Source of the DNA: Episyrphus balteatus
Taxonomy: Eukaryota > Arthropoda > Insecta > Diptera > Syrphidae
Assembly (NCBI RefSeq): GCF_945859705.1
Contig: NC_079135.1
Coordinates: forward strand, 28,135,679-28,199,678
Reading direction: 5' to 3'
Length of the DNA stretch: 64,000 nucleotides
Part shown: one piece after another, positions 10,726 to 22,982 of the stretch
How positions within the stretch are numbered: position 1 is the stretch's first letter
Layout of the letters: each line of letters starts with the position of its first letter
Made by a program: the position numbers and the translations under genes
Notes under the pieces: model-generated
Told to the model about the DNA's origin: nothing
The model's database searches: none
Seen by the model: only the letters and a program-made list of their open reading frames with translations

Positions 10726-13700
10726 GAATAATCGCTCGAAATAAGGAAAACTGAAAAAGTTTGTTATTATTTTAAGTTCATATTTTTACAAATTAAATTT
10801 TATATATAATTTGGCTCACACGTGACGACAAAAAGACCTTTTTTTTCTTCAGTTTAAGCTCGGTATCAAACTTTTACTGCAAACAGTTTCTACTCATAGG
10901 ATTCAAGACACGCAAATTGATATTATATTAATATCAACAACTCAACAAATTTGAAATACTGTCCAAATATTTTCCTAAATAAAATTTCCGAATACCAATA
11001 AGAACATTAAATTGAATAACTCATTAAAAAAACAAAAAAAAAAAAAAAAAAAAAACAAAGGTAGGGATTTATTTCTTTGCCCTATATTCAGGATTATCAA
11101 TATCACAGTAATCAAGAATGATGAATATTTATCATTAAGACTATAAAATATTTTTAAAACTTTTAAAAAATTTTAAAAACTTTAAACAATGAATGATAGT
11201 TTGAGGTTTTTTTTGTTTTCCAAATTTCGTACACATAATTCCATCGACAACCACAATTAAATGGTTAAAGTTTTCCTTTTGTACAACATTTCTTGTGACA
11301 TTTCCAAAATCTAATTTCATTTGTATTTCAAAAGTCAATAGAAATTCTTAGAATTGCATAGAAATACCTACATTATATAGAAAACTTTATTGTTTTTTTG
11401 TCATCGAAATGTGTTTGATTATTTCCATATATGTCTGATTTTCCTTTATCTCTGAAAGAAATTATATTTCTTCTTTTAACAATGAATTTCAGTTTGTTAT
11501 CTCTAATCTAAAATCCAAACATACAAAGTCAAAGTAAGAACTTAACCACAATCCACAAGATTCTTTATAAAAAGATAAAAAAAAAATTAAGATAAAAGCT
11601 TTTCTCGATTTATATAGATATTTGATCAATTACTATAATTCAATTTTTTTCTTTTTTTTTATCTTCACATCAGTTAGTTCGTCCTTTATTAATAATTCCT
11701 TATCTCAATTATTACTTACATCAAAGAAAAATCAAAGTGCCTTTTCTGGTTCATTTGGTCGATATTTTTCAAATTTAATCATCTCAGATTGGCCCGTACA
11801 AAATAAATCTTATTGAATTTTTTATATATTTTTTTCTTTTTTTATCTCATTATATTGATTTTGGAAAAAAAAATACTAACAACGTAGAAATATATCCTCT
11901 CTCTCTCACAGAATAATCACTTTACCTCTCAGAAGGAAAAAGTGTCTTATTTCAAATTTTCCAATCAATACTTTATTACTGGATTTATTTTGGTTAATTT
12001 GTTCCAATGAAAGAGTGCTCATCGTTAAACAATTCTTGAGAATTCAGTAAGTTCTTTGTGCTTTAAGGGTATGGAGTATTAGGTAACGGATGCAAAATTA
12101 CGTAAATAAATTGCTTAAGCTAAGAAACGCAAATTAATTGGAAATTTGTTACACAAAAGAATTTCATTGTTATTTTTTCTAAGAAAGCAAGTAAATAAAA
12201 TAAATCAATAATTGTTCCCTACGTACTTATACTCTCTTTGTTATAAAGATTAATTTTCTACCAAAATGCTAATCTCTTCTAAATACTCTCTCATTGCCAG
12301 AAAATGTTTCATGTTTCGTATACACTTTCCACACGAGTATGCTAAATCATAATGTCAGACATCTACTTTTAATACTTTTCGCGACAATTTAATCGTAAAC
12401 TTTTAGTTTTTCTGTTTCGTACGAACTTCGTATATGTACGTGTTTTTATAGCTTTGGGTTACACAAGAGCGAAGAAAAGTTTGTCTTTTTCGCAGCAAAA
12501 AAATGTGCATCCCTTAATTGCTATCTGCTCCTGACGCATGTTACATTTTAGTTGTTGTTCTATGGTTCTATTTTGTATGTTGAACCAGATATATCTATTG
12601 TCCTGAAAACATTCAGTGAAATTTTCAGGCGAAAGTTTTTGCTTAAACTTTTTTATTTTGTTGCATTAAATATGCACTGCATATCACACGTCGAATGAAA
12701 TATACAAGAAATACTAATAGAGATACTTTTTTCTAACTTAAAGAAAGAAAGGACTCAAAAGTAACTTTTCTTTCACTGCGATTTTTTTTTTTTTCTGACA
12801 ACTCCCTTTTTCTGCATATATCCTTTTTTGTAAGTTAAATCTTATTTGAAAAAAACACTAAATTTGAGAAAAGATACTTTTTTTTGAAAAAAAAAAAAAT
12901 ATTATTCATATGAAATAAAAAAAAAAAAAATAAGAACTCTGAGAAACAAAGTTTCGAAAGCCTAAGGACAACGACACGATGACGACGACGACGACAATGA
13001 AGAAAAAGATGAGGCGCACAACAAAAAAAAATTAACATTTATAGAAGAAGATAAACTTTTTTGTTACTGAATAAGATTCTTTTTCGTCGTCGAAAACGTG
13101 TTTCTTAATTTTGTTCTTCTTCTTCATTTCGAAAATGTGTAGAATAATTCTTTTTTTCTTTGTGTTTTTGTTACAAAAATTAAATAAACAAAAAATATAC
13201 TATACATATTTGAGTAAATGGAGAATATATACATATTTTCACGCTTTTTTTCCTGACAGGTCCCTTAAGTGTTTGAATATGTTCATTTTGGATGAAGAAA
13301 GATAAGACTTATGGATGCCTTTCGTTTTAATGAATTTTTTTGTTTTTTGTTTTGTGTTGAAATTATATTAAGTTTCAACCTTGTCTTTATTAAATTAAAT
13401 TTGTCTGCTAATTGTCAAGGCTGTGTATATTTTATGAAAATAGAATTTTTTTGTGTCTTATTGTATATCTTGAAAAAACAAGAAATTAAAAATGCTGAGG
13501 ATTATTAAATGTATGCACAAAACTTTTGTTTGCAAAACAAAATCCCAAAGCTGATCTAATTTAAGAAGTTGAACATTTTTTATTTACTTTTAATACTTTG
13601 AGAGGTAACATTTTGCGGAAAAATCTAGACTTTTAAATTTAAAAAATTGTTTGTTGTAAATTATTTCAGACATGAAAGATTTAATTTTTGAAAATGTGGA

Positions 13701-16429
13701 AACTGGTCCTTCGAGTCGCATATTAGGCTTTGTTAAGCGAGGTATTAATAAGATTCCTGAGTTTTTAAGTAGATTCCTATTTTATGAAACAAGCCCTTAG
13801 AAAATATTGTTAAGAGCTGTTAGTCACTAGGCTTTCTCATGGGTTTTGAGTTTCCTTTACTCTAACATTTGAAAACCTTTAATAAATGTTAACTTTTTAT
13901 TTCGAACTTTCTAATATTTTCACTTTGACGATTTTCTTATCCCTTATAGTATAGAACACCATCTTCAGTTCAATAAATTGAAAAAGATTTTCTTAGAATA
14001 AAAATTATTTACATAATTGGTGAGAAGTTCACACTAGAAATAAAGCTTGAACGAAGCGAAATTAAATCGACGACACCATGTATGTATACGAATCTGCTGC
14101 TCAAATAAAAAAAAAACTTAACTTCTAATCCTCAGGTCCTAAACCCTACCTCGGACTCGTCGTCAAAATATCTATATATTCTAGATACACTGTTTGAATA
14201 TACCAACAAAACAAGTAACGTCGTTTTTTTATTCTTTGAAAATAGTACCAATAATTCAAGGACCTGCGATAAGTGGTAAATACAAAAATAACCACATCCC
14301 TTTTCAAAGAAAATACATGCAGACAAAAAGAAAGGACTACGTAATTTTTTTTTTTGTTTTAAGTTTTCAAAGTCTGCGTAGTTTCTCTGACGACAACTTT
14401 TTGTACTCGTCGTCGCCCTTCGTGAATTATTCTGCGGGGGTGGTAATTTCTTGTCTAAAAATAAAGAAACTCTTGGCCACAAGCCACGAAGGAATGTGTC
14501 CACTAACCACCTATAACCGTTCATTGCATCACAGACTAAAATAAAAAAAAAAAAAAAATAAAATAATAACCTCAAGGATGTTCTTTGAGAAGTTCACTTT
14601 GAATTCTGTATTTCTTCTCTTACGTCCCTTTTTCTCAGAGCTTCAGGATCATGATATGGTAAAAAAAAGAGTAGGTAGTAAGGTTGAGGGTGATGTTGAT
14701 GTTGATGAAAATTATTTCCTTTTTGTGTTTTTTACTTTGTTTTTTTCTAAACTTATTGATTTTCTTCAATTCGTCCTTAATTGTGATAATGGAATTATTG
14801 AGTATTGTCGTCCTTGTGTATATATATGAGCTTGGTGTGTGTGTGTGGGAGTTGGCTATTGTTTTTGTTGCTGCCTCTTATTTCTGCAGAATAACAAAGG
14901 AAAGTGGCACCGAGTATATTCACATCATCAGGAATGAAAACAAAGAGGATGGGGGGTTGAGTTGAGAGAAATATGATTTGAAATTCAATTATTTCATTTT
15001 TCCAGAAGTGCTGAATAGATGAAGAAAAAAAAGGAATAAGAAATGGAAGGAGAAGATGTAGTGAATAATGAAGGAAAAAGTAGAAAGGGTGTGTTTGTGT
15101 TTTTTTTTTTTTATATTATTTTTCATGATGTCACCTTAACTTAATGTCTGGTGATGCTGATACGATGTTGGAGGCTATAAGTTTTCCTATATATATGCCC
15201 CATCCACATTTTTACCCTCCACTCTTTATCGATTGTAATACACACAATCGGGGTTGTTATGGAGAGAAGAAGAAGACTTATATAGTGGGTGAATGTGTAG
15301 GTATATCTAGATTTTCTTTGTTTTCGAAAACACACAAGAAGCTTTGAGATGGGTTTGGGTTGAATTGTTATCGAGTTGTTGGAGTTGAAGGCAGTGTGAT
15401 GGAGATTTGGGGTAGAAAGATGGGGGTAAAACTGATGCAATCAGTAAATTTAAAAAATGTCAACGGGTGAAAGATTTATGCATACGTATATTGTATTTGT
15501 CGAGATACGGTTACAACAAGAAGAAGCGTGAGGTTGATGGAAGAATGAGGTCAATTTATTTTCTGTTCAAGTCTTTGATGTTGTCAAGTTGTAGAGATGG
15601 GGGATGAAACTATACATTCTATATACGGAAAATGTGTTTAAATTATGGTTCCAAGTTGAAACTATTGTTTGTGTTGTTGTTGTGTGTGTGTGTGTGATGT
15701 GTTTCTGTTTCAGAATTTAATGTATAAAGGTTTTTATACTCCTTCGAGAAACAAGAACACCATTGCTCTATTCTCTCTTGAAGTGATCTTTGAAGCAAGG
15801 AAATAGTTATACCATCGGGAGGTGTGAGATTAATTTATCGAGTATAAATCTTAAAGATGTCTCAAGATATATTATAAGCAAGAGAATAATGTTTCAATTG
15901 TCTTCCATGGAAGCTGTTAGTAAATTGATTAAGATGCTTGGGGGTTGGTTTTGAGGCGTTTTGAGGCATTTATTTTTTTTTTGTTCTGTTTCTGTTTGGA
16001 CTAGTTTGTTCAGTTTGATTAAGGATGTGTACTTAATTAACAACCACTTAAGCTTCAAGATTGATTGTGGGATAAGAAATAGTTGGACAGTTTGATATGA
16101 ATTTGTAGCTTTTGTTTAATACACAAACTGCGATGCGATATTTTGTATTAAAAAGGGTCTTTGACCTTAAAGTGTCTTTCTTCACAACTTAATTTATTCT
16201 TTTCTTAACATGAACTTATCAACGACATTTTGCCTCTAATCGTTATCTTTGGCATCGTCCGTGCTTGTTGAAGATATTGGTAACTTTTTTTTTCACGCAA
16301 GATTTCAAAAATTGCAAAATAAAATTAAAAGTAAACTAACTCAACTATAATTTTTTTTTCATATTTTTTTTTTTTTTTAAGTATACTGGGAAGTTTAAGA
16401 TCGATAAGGAAAGCTATTTGACTATCGCT
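10726..16429. other. gene-free AT-rich stretch with simple repeats
   Basis: No gene is supported. Simple repeats include an A run at about 11034-11055, a GAC/GACGAT run at 12968-13000 and a TG run at 15681-15700. Frames of up to 147 codons on opposite strands at 14132-14575 overlap, lack any domain and consist largely of homopolymer translations. Confidence 0.5.
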
Positions 16430-17060
16430 TCAGAGGTCCCGCAGTTCTATCTCTCTGCCTCTATCTTAACAGATCAAACTACTGCAGCGATTTAAATCAA
16501 ACTTGGTAGTTATAAGTTTTTAAAAATTCTCTAGGGCCCAAATTAATGATACTTGTACATGACCAAAATAGAAAAGCATGTTTTTCTCGAAAACGGCTGT
16601 GGCAAATCAGGTGCTTACAATTTTTCTTAAATATGTTTTTTTTAATCAATTTTTTGAAAACGAGTTGATGAATGTTTTTACAATTCCTGAAGAATGTATT
16701 TTAAATGTTTGAAATTTTTTATATATAAAAAAAAAACTATGTTTAAAAAAAATGGATCTAACAATTTTCAAAAAACTAAAAAAAGGTTCACAAAAAGTCA
16801 AATGGCATACTTTGTTTGAACGTCAAAACCGTTCAAAGGATGTTTTTGTAATTTTAAAAATAAGTTTTGTTTTTGTTTTTTGAATACCTACAAAAAATCA
16901 AATAAAAATTGTTTGTTTATGAATTTAAAACAAAAATAAATTCTAAGCAGTTTTTACTATGAAAGTACGTGTCGTCGTAAAAAAATGAATTTTTCCCTAA
17001 AAATATAATACCTAAGATCCATGTGAAAGCTTATTTCTGTAAAAACCATTTCCAAATGCT
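16430..17060. repeat. probable worn dispersed repeat
   Basis: The segment has the look of old non-coding repeat sequence, with a GCAGCGATTTAAATCAAACT stretch at about 16485 and a CCATGTGAAAGCTTATT word near 17020. That last word recurs inside the dispersed repeat at 25,463-26,345, near 25,800. The shared word is seen directly; membership of one family is an inference, since the rest does not align by eye. Confidence 0.3.
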
Positions 17061-20000
17061 TACCTGAAAATAGACAAAAAAAATTAAATTAATATCAAAA
17101 ATTAAAAAAAAGGTTCGTTTATAATTTAAAAAATTCACAACAACAGACAAATTTTATTAAAAAAAAAAAATATCTCACATTCAAATCATTCTCATAATTA
17201 TACCTTTAAAAGTTGTATAATCCTTCGTACTGGTTTGTATTGATTATATATTAAAAATAGGTTCAAAAAAGTTCTCATGACCCCAGAGAAATATAATAGC
17301 AATGTGGTTATGGACTTATTCTGCAAAATAACAGAAAGAAGGTATAATCTCACACTCACCACCTTCACTTCCGTCACCTCCTTTCAAGAAAACCATTAAA
17401 TTATTTTATTTTTCGTTTTCCGTTTTTAACCGAATCGACAAATCATAGCCCTATTTACTGCAGGATGAAAAAAATCCAAACAAAACTACACAAAAAGATA
17501 AAATATTTCAATTTTCCCAAAAAAAAACTTTCTATTTTGGAACGAAAAATAGAAAAAGAACGGCAAACCAAAAGAAAGACCAACAAAAATAAAACCTACA
17601 GCCTATACCTAAAAACCATTTTTCTTTCAGTCAGCAAGAAGGAAATTGCTTTAGGAGAACACGAAGACGAAAAATTTGGTACAAGAAAAAAAAAAAAATA
17701 AGAAAGGTTTCTACAATTCTACAAGAAGATAAGCAAGCACTTTCAATTGGCTGTAAGTTGAAGGACACACAATCCTCCTCCAACTTCTTCTTACTTAGGT
17801 TTATACAAACTCTCGTCAAAATTGATGACGAACAAAAAAAAAAAAAATCTTTGAGTAGGTACACTAGAAAAAAAAACACGAAAAACCGAAAAGATTCGAT
17901 TGGATATTATTTCCCATTGATGTCCTTTCTTTCGATTTTTTTTTTTGTTTAGCTTATAAACGAAGAAAATCTATAAAGCGAAACAAACAAACAAAGAAAA
18001 AAAGAAATATATGTATAAATGAGTATACCCATTTTTTTCCTTTTTTTAGATTCCCACATTTTTTTTCTGTCAGTAAATCAACCTCCTTGTGGTGGGTTGC
18101 CAGGCTGGTAGGTGACCTTGCCATAAGGAAAAAAAAAAAGAAAAACTCACAACAAGATTGATATTTCCCTCGTTCAAAAAAGTGCCCAAAAAAAAACAAG
18201 GAATTGGACCTAAGATATGTTAAATCTGAAGAAGGTCAAATTCTTCAAGGACAACCCATCCCAAGACATTCAACTGATTCAAATGACATTCTTTGTCTGA
18301 TTTTTTTCAAAAAAAGAAAAAAAAAAACATACAAATGTCATCAATATTAATTCAAAATATTGTTTTATAGCTCAGTCGATATAAATAAAGGATCACAGGA
18401 CGACAGAAAAAAAGGGGGCGCCCGCCGCGGTGCGCCGAAAATCAAGACCAAATAAACCTCATACATTATTCACAATGTTTGTTAGATGTCTGATGTCTGG
18501 CCGTTACTAGGTATGGAGACATGATTTATGTATGTATATTGCAGACTATCAGGACACCCCAGGATGAGATTTATTTTCAACTTTTAGTCCTGGTGTTATA
18601 GACACAACGTTTTGCATTTGCACCCTTCGAAAATGAACTCTCTAAAATGTCTCTTTTGCCATCAAAAAACAAACAAGAAAAAAAAATGTATCCTGATGTG
18701 ATGGTGGTGGTATATCCTGGCAAACACCTAGAAAACTTTCTCTGTACTTTGTCTATAAAGTTTAAATCTTTGAAGTGAAAATGCGTACATATCCTTTTTT
18801 GCATAGTTTTAAGGATTTTTTTGTTGTTGAAATTTTTCATAGAAGGATATCCTGGTTGGTTTATTTTTCTATTTTTTTTTTTGTTTTTTTGTTTTTGTTA
18901 AAAAGTCAAATGAATGAACAAGGATATCCAGATCCACCCAACCCATGGAAGGACTTCTTCAATGTCAATTTATTGTGTGATTAAGAGGACTTAAAATATA
19001 ATAGTCCATTGTCTTGTCGAGTCTCAAGGATCACTGAATTCTGAAGAGAGATAAAGGACAAAGGGAATTCGTATAAACACACCCAAATATATACACACAA
19101 ACACACACACATAGTTACTCTAGCCATTTGAATATATGAACATTATCTGTGTCTGTTGTCTGTGTGTATATATAGAAAAAGAAAGAGATGTTAAAAGTTA
19201 GTTAAAATGGAAAATATACCAAAGTTTTATTCTTGGAAGGTTGAGTTTTAATTAAAAATGACTTATAAATTCGTTTTATTTTTTCGTATTTTTTTAACAC
19301 AAAAAAAAAAAAAATGGTCAAAGAATAAGTTGACAACCAAGTATAAATCTTGGCAACAAAAGAGGAGAGACTTTGGATTAGGGACAAAAGGGCTCTAGAG
19401 TTCCTTTATTTCTGTTCTCTCTATTCTCTTCTACTCCTGATGATGATGAGTACGAAAGTACAATAGTTAAGTTTTTTTTGTTTGGGGTATATAACGGATG
19501 AAAAACTATATAGGATTATGATAACAATAATTTCTTGTGAAATTAGAAATGCGCACAAAAATTTACTGAAGCAGACATAATGGGTAATAATTCGCCAGTT
19601 TGAAGAACCATTTTACAGTTTTTGTAATTGGATAGAAATATGCAGTTTAAAAAAAAAATTATTATACCCGAATTTGTATATACACATAATTGAGAACGGA
19701 TTTTAGAATCACAATCCGAATAAATTTGTAAAAGACGAGAAGAAAATGGATTCGGGGAAAAAATGAAATGGAAATTGATTTTGTTTATGTTTGTGGAAAT
19801 AATTTTAAGTTCAAAGTTTAAAGTAGGATTTTGATAAATCGAGAGGAGTAGAGTTTGAAAACCTTGAATTTTATCTTCGAAATCTCTTTTCTTTTTAATT
19901 TCAGAAGATACTAAGATTTAAAATGAAATCTATTGAATAGAGAGATAAGGTCTGAAAATTCATTTAGATTATTTTAGTTCAATTTATATTTTGACTTGTT

Positions 20001-20960
20001 TTGTTGCAGAATTAACTTTTTAGAAGAGTTGGGGATAAGTGGATAATCCGTGCAAGTAATGTTGTTGTTTTATGAATAAAATGCTAAGGAAAAGTTTTAA
20101 TTAATAATGAATGATGCATGAATGATAAATGATTAAGTTCATACCAAATCATAAAAACAAACTTAATTGAAAAAAATAAAGGACCTAAATATCCATTCGC
20201 TTTGATTTTTGATCCTTACAAGATTCTGCCAACATGTTAAATAATTTCATACAATATCTTAAGTTTAACAAACGTGTAACCAACTCGTAAATATCATTGC
20301 AGTATCTTTCTAAGCAGAAAGTTGGTGCTAGATACTTTCTTCCATGCATAATCCTTATAATTTGTATCCTCTTTTTATCAAATTCATAAACTAGGCTCAT
20401 AAAAGTATATATTATCATTATAGAAATTCTAACGTAAAGTAAAAAAGCCGATAAAATTAAAAAACACGAATTTACAAACACAACAAATACACATAAGCGA
20501 CATTAATTTCTAAGAAAAATTCGTTTTTCTAAACATAATTTATTGTACACTTATTATATCTCATAAATAGTCTTTCTCCCTTTTTATTGTTTCTTATTTT
20601 CTTCACCTACTTTCTAAGAAAATTATATTTCTTATTGTTTCTCCCATTATTCTTTAAAATTTATACAAACATGAAGAAGATGTAAAAAATAAATACAACA
20701 CATTACTTATGCATTAAGTTAACATTTGCAAATATTCTCACGTACTTTTGTAGGTATTATCATCTATCCATTGGAACTAGGAAAGAAACATACGAAGATG
20801 GGAAAAATGAAATGATCCAAGAGAATGTTAAAGAGAATAATATTGTCATCAACAGAAAACAATTGTATTTTTATTTACTTCCGAGTAATGTGCTTTTGGG
20901 ATATTGTTTTTGTTTTTTCTTGCTAGGAAATTTCTTTAGAAATTTTATTTTTAACTAAAA
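17061..20960. other. gene-free stretch with one GC island
   Basis: AT-rich sequence without a supportable gene. A compact GC-only patch, GGGGGCGCCCGCCGCGGTGC, at about 18414-18433 stands out sharply from its surroundings. A CA-rich run lies near 19097-19112. Confidence 0.5.
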
Positions 20961-21128
20961 TTATAGATTCGACCAGTTTATACCAATTAATAGATGGTAA
21001 ATTCATTTTGAGATTTTGTCTACTAGACATAAAGACTGCTGACATGTAGAATAAATATAATGGGTTCAAATGTCTGATACTTGGTAGCAGACAACAAATT
21101 TTAGACCAATTTATACCAGTTGGTAAAT

Positions 21129-21356
21129 CTTCTTCTTCCTTTTTTCTCGGCGCTGTTATGATCTCGATGTCGAGGGGATCATAACCTTCCCACGTTACTG
21201 CTTCACACTAGTGATCCGCCTGTGGGGTTCGCCGGGTTGACCTCAGAAATCGGCGGCAAGCCTCCCGGTTTTGTATTGTTCCGTTTCTGAGGCCAACTGA
21301 ATGCTGGTGTTTTTGCATTTGCTTGTACCAGGAGTTTTTAGGCCTACCTTTCTTTT
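21129..21356 (-). mobile_element. 5'-truncated non-LTR retrotransposon (LINE) 3' fragment
   Basis: The 228-bp insert is bounded by an exact 15-bp direct repeat, TACCAGTTGGTAAAT, at 21114-21128 and 21357-21371, a target-site duplication. The minus strand reads G-rich and GC-richer than its surroundings. It encodes about 45 residues beginning GKKKGRPKNSWYKQMQKH and ending with TRRTPQADH and a stop. A GRPxxxW motif with a basic, W-containing tail is typical of the C-terminal end of the reverse-transcriptase protein of several LINE clades. After the stop, a short 3' end runs into an AAAAAAGGAAGAAGAAG tail. 5' truncation, the tail and the duplication fit target-primed reverse transcription. The clade is not determined. 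Confidence 0.7.
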
Positions 21357-22019
21357 TACCAGTTGGTAAATAAACAGAAATAAAGGGAAATATTTTTCAT
21401 TTTTACAACTTTTTTTTTTATAATAATGCTTATACTATTCACATAGACATGCGTAAGAGTGTATGTGATAATATTATTATTGAGAAATGTTAATATTGAT
21501 ACTGTGTTTGAATATTTTTATACAGTTTATACCAATCAAAAATGTAGATATATTATACCACTTCTAACTCGGTGATCAGACTACTTCTAACTCGGTGACA
21601 GCCAGTTAATTTTTATTTATTATAAGTTACGACATTAATATAAGTTTTCTTTTTATACCAATTAAACAGAAAAGATGAACGGAATTTGTTTAACATACAC
21701 AAAATGTGAATCTATCTAAATATTTTCAGGCATCAACTTTCTATTATTTCATATTTGTCTTAGACCACTTTATACCAATAAACCTATAAAGGATTACTTA
21801 TGTACGTATTAGTCAAACATTAGGGCCTTATTTTTAATAAAAACTAAACTAATTATCTAGTTGAATAGTAGAAGTATCTAACTTTTTTCCAATAAGTTTT
21901 TTTTTTATACCAATTAGACTGGTTTACCTAAGAGATGGTTACAAAAAAATGTTATGTATCGATGTTATAAAAATGCCAGAGCACAACAAAAATTCGACTG
22001 CACGTCTTTTTCAGATTTA

Positions 22020-22115
22020 GGGTCGGTTTGTTCACACTCGATTATCTTTTAATCTAGGATTATTCCATACAAAAATCCTTGATCAAAAGATAATCGAGTG
22101 TGAACAAATCAGGGC
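22020..22115. mobile_element. 96-bp hairpin MITE with TTA flanks
   Basis: The two arms match through TTTGTTCACACTCGATTATC and its reverse complement, extending to about 40 bases each side with a short loop near 22063-22075. The outer bases are GGGTCGG on the left and the complement of GCCCTGA on the right. TTA at 22017-22019 and 22116-22118 could be a 3-bp target duplication, as in PIF/Harbinger-type elements. It lies inside the motif array, where it lengthens one interval. Confidence 0.65.
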
Positions 22116-22252
22116 TTAGACTAGTTTATACCAATCAGCATACATATAAATGAAAAAGAAAAAAAGGAAAGTTCTGAATATAATGTTTTGCACTATTAGT
22201 TACCTGACTTAGACCAGTTATATCAATTCAACGAAAGTTGTGTAAAGACCTT

Positions 22253-22683
22253 ACACAGAGAAAAATATGACCCGCTAAAAACTAACAGATTGCCATATTG
22301 TTTTACCGTCCATACATTTCATAAGGAAATCTTATTAAAATCAACGATTAATAAGGTTTTTTTAAGGAGATTTCTTATTATTTTTATAGAGAAAATCTTA
22401 TTAAAATTTGACTGAAAAGTTGATTTTTTTTGCACTTAGCACTAGAACAAAAATCGCGATCAATATTTTCATGGCAGGTTGGTTCAGGTGGTAAGGTGGG
22501 CGACTAAAGATTTGAAGTCTCCAGTTCGATTCCCAGCCTGGTCATCTTTTTTTTTATTTTTTTGCAGATTTTAAAACAATAAGGAAAACCCGATTGTTTT
22601 AATAAGGTTTCCTTCTTGGATGAAAACCATAGAGAAATCTTATTGTTTTTGTTCTATTTTATGTGGTCTATTTTTCTCTGTGT
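22253..22683. mobile_element. 431-bp terminal-inverted-repeat element with tRNA-like core
   Basis: The left end ACACAGAGAAAAAT and the right end ATTTTTCTCTGTGT are exact inverse complements, and a GACC/GGTC pair lies just inside. Flanks AGACCTT (22246-22252) and AGACATT (22684-22690) are a 7-bp candidate target duplication with one mismatch. The interior carries repeated inverted pieces of AATCTTATT and AATAAGGTTT type, and a tRNA-like block at about 22473-22543. There is no transposase frame. The superfamily is not assigned. Confidence 0.65.
22473..22543 (+). other. tRNA-like block with A and B boxes
   Basis: TGGTTCAGGTGGTAAGG (from 22480) resembles a pol III A box and D arm. GACTAAAGATTTGAAGTC (22502-22519) can form a 4-bp anticodon-like stem, and AGTTCGATTCC (22523-22533) matches the B box consensus. 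The ends CAGGTTGG and CCAGCCTG can pair. The T stem is not well paired, so this is a tRNA-derived or tRNA-mimicking sequence rather than a functional tRNA. It lies inside the inverted-repeat element, so it would be copied with it. Confidence 0.5.
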
Positions 22684-22968
22684 AGACATTGAAATTTTTA
22701 ACACCGATGTCAAAATGCATGCTCAAAGGCCATTTTTTCTTATACCATTTAGGTATATGTAAAAAGGTATAAAATTTCGATTACTTTTAAAGATTTTTGT
22801 GTAATCTTGAGCTTTTATATACATAATTTTTCTTTTAATATAAAATTAAATGTAACTTTTCTATAAGCACTCAGAAAAGTATACAAAATCATCAATTCTC
22901 ACAAAAAAGAGGACTTTTCCTTTTGGTCCCTCAACACTGGTTGGCAATTTTAGTTTTTTTTTTGTTTT

Positions 22969-22982
22969 GGGGGGGGGGGGGG
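22969..22982 (+). repeat. G14 homopolymer
   Basis: Fourteen consecutive G follow a T-rich run. It is the only long G run in the window and could form a G-quadruplex with partners. It may also be a sequencing or assembly artefact. Confidence 0.8.

Larger units (their letters stand above)
20971..22230 (+). repeat. worn tandem array with GACCAGTTTATACCAATTA motif, invaded by two elements
   Basis: A motif close to GACCAGTTTATACCAATTA occurs at about 20971, 21103, 21533, 21653, 21763, 21905, 22119 and 22211. Spacing is uneven as found, but once the LINE fragment with its duplicated target and the 96-bp MITE are removed, the intervals fall to about 90-190 bases. Sequence between motifs is poorly conserved. 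A separate 23-bp tandem duplication, CTTCTAACTCGGTGA twice, is at 21561-21598. I read this as an old minisatellite or a cluster of binding-site-like motifs. Confidence 0.55.

Noticed and set aside
14132..14575. 147-codon minus frame
   Set aside because: Largely Phe, Lys and Leu from A/T runs, with an antisense frame of similar length; no domain or start context.
22921..22945. Resemblance to the miR-133 sequence (TTGGTCCC then CAAC)
   Set aside because: Only partial agreement with the mature sequence and no pairing hairpin around it.
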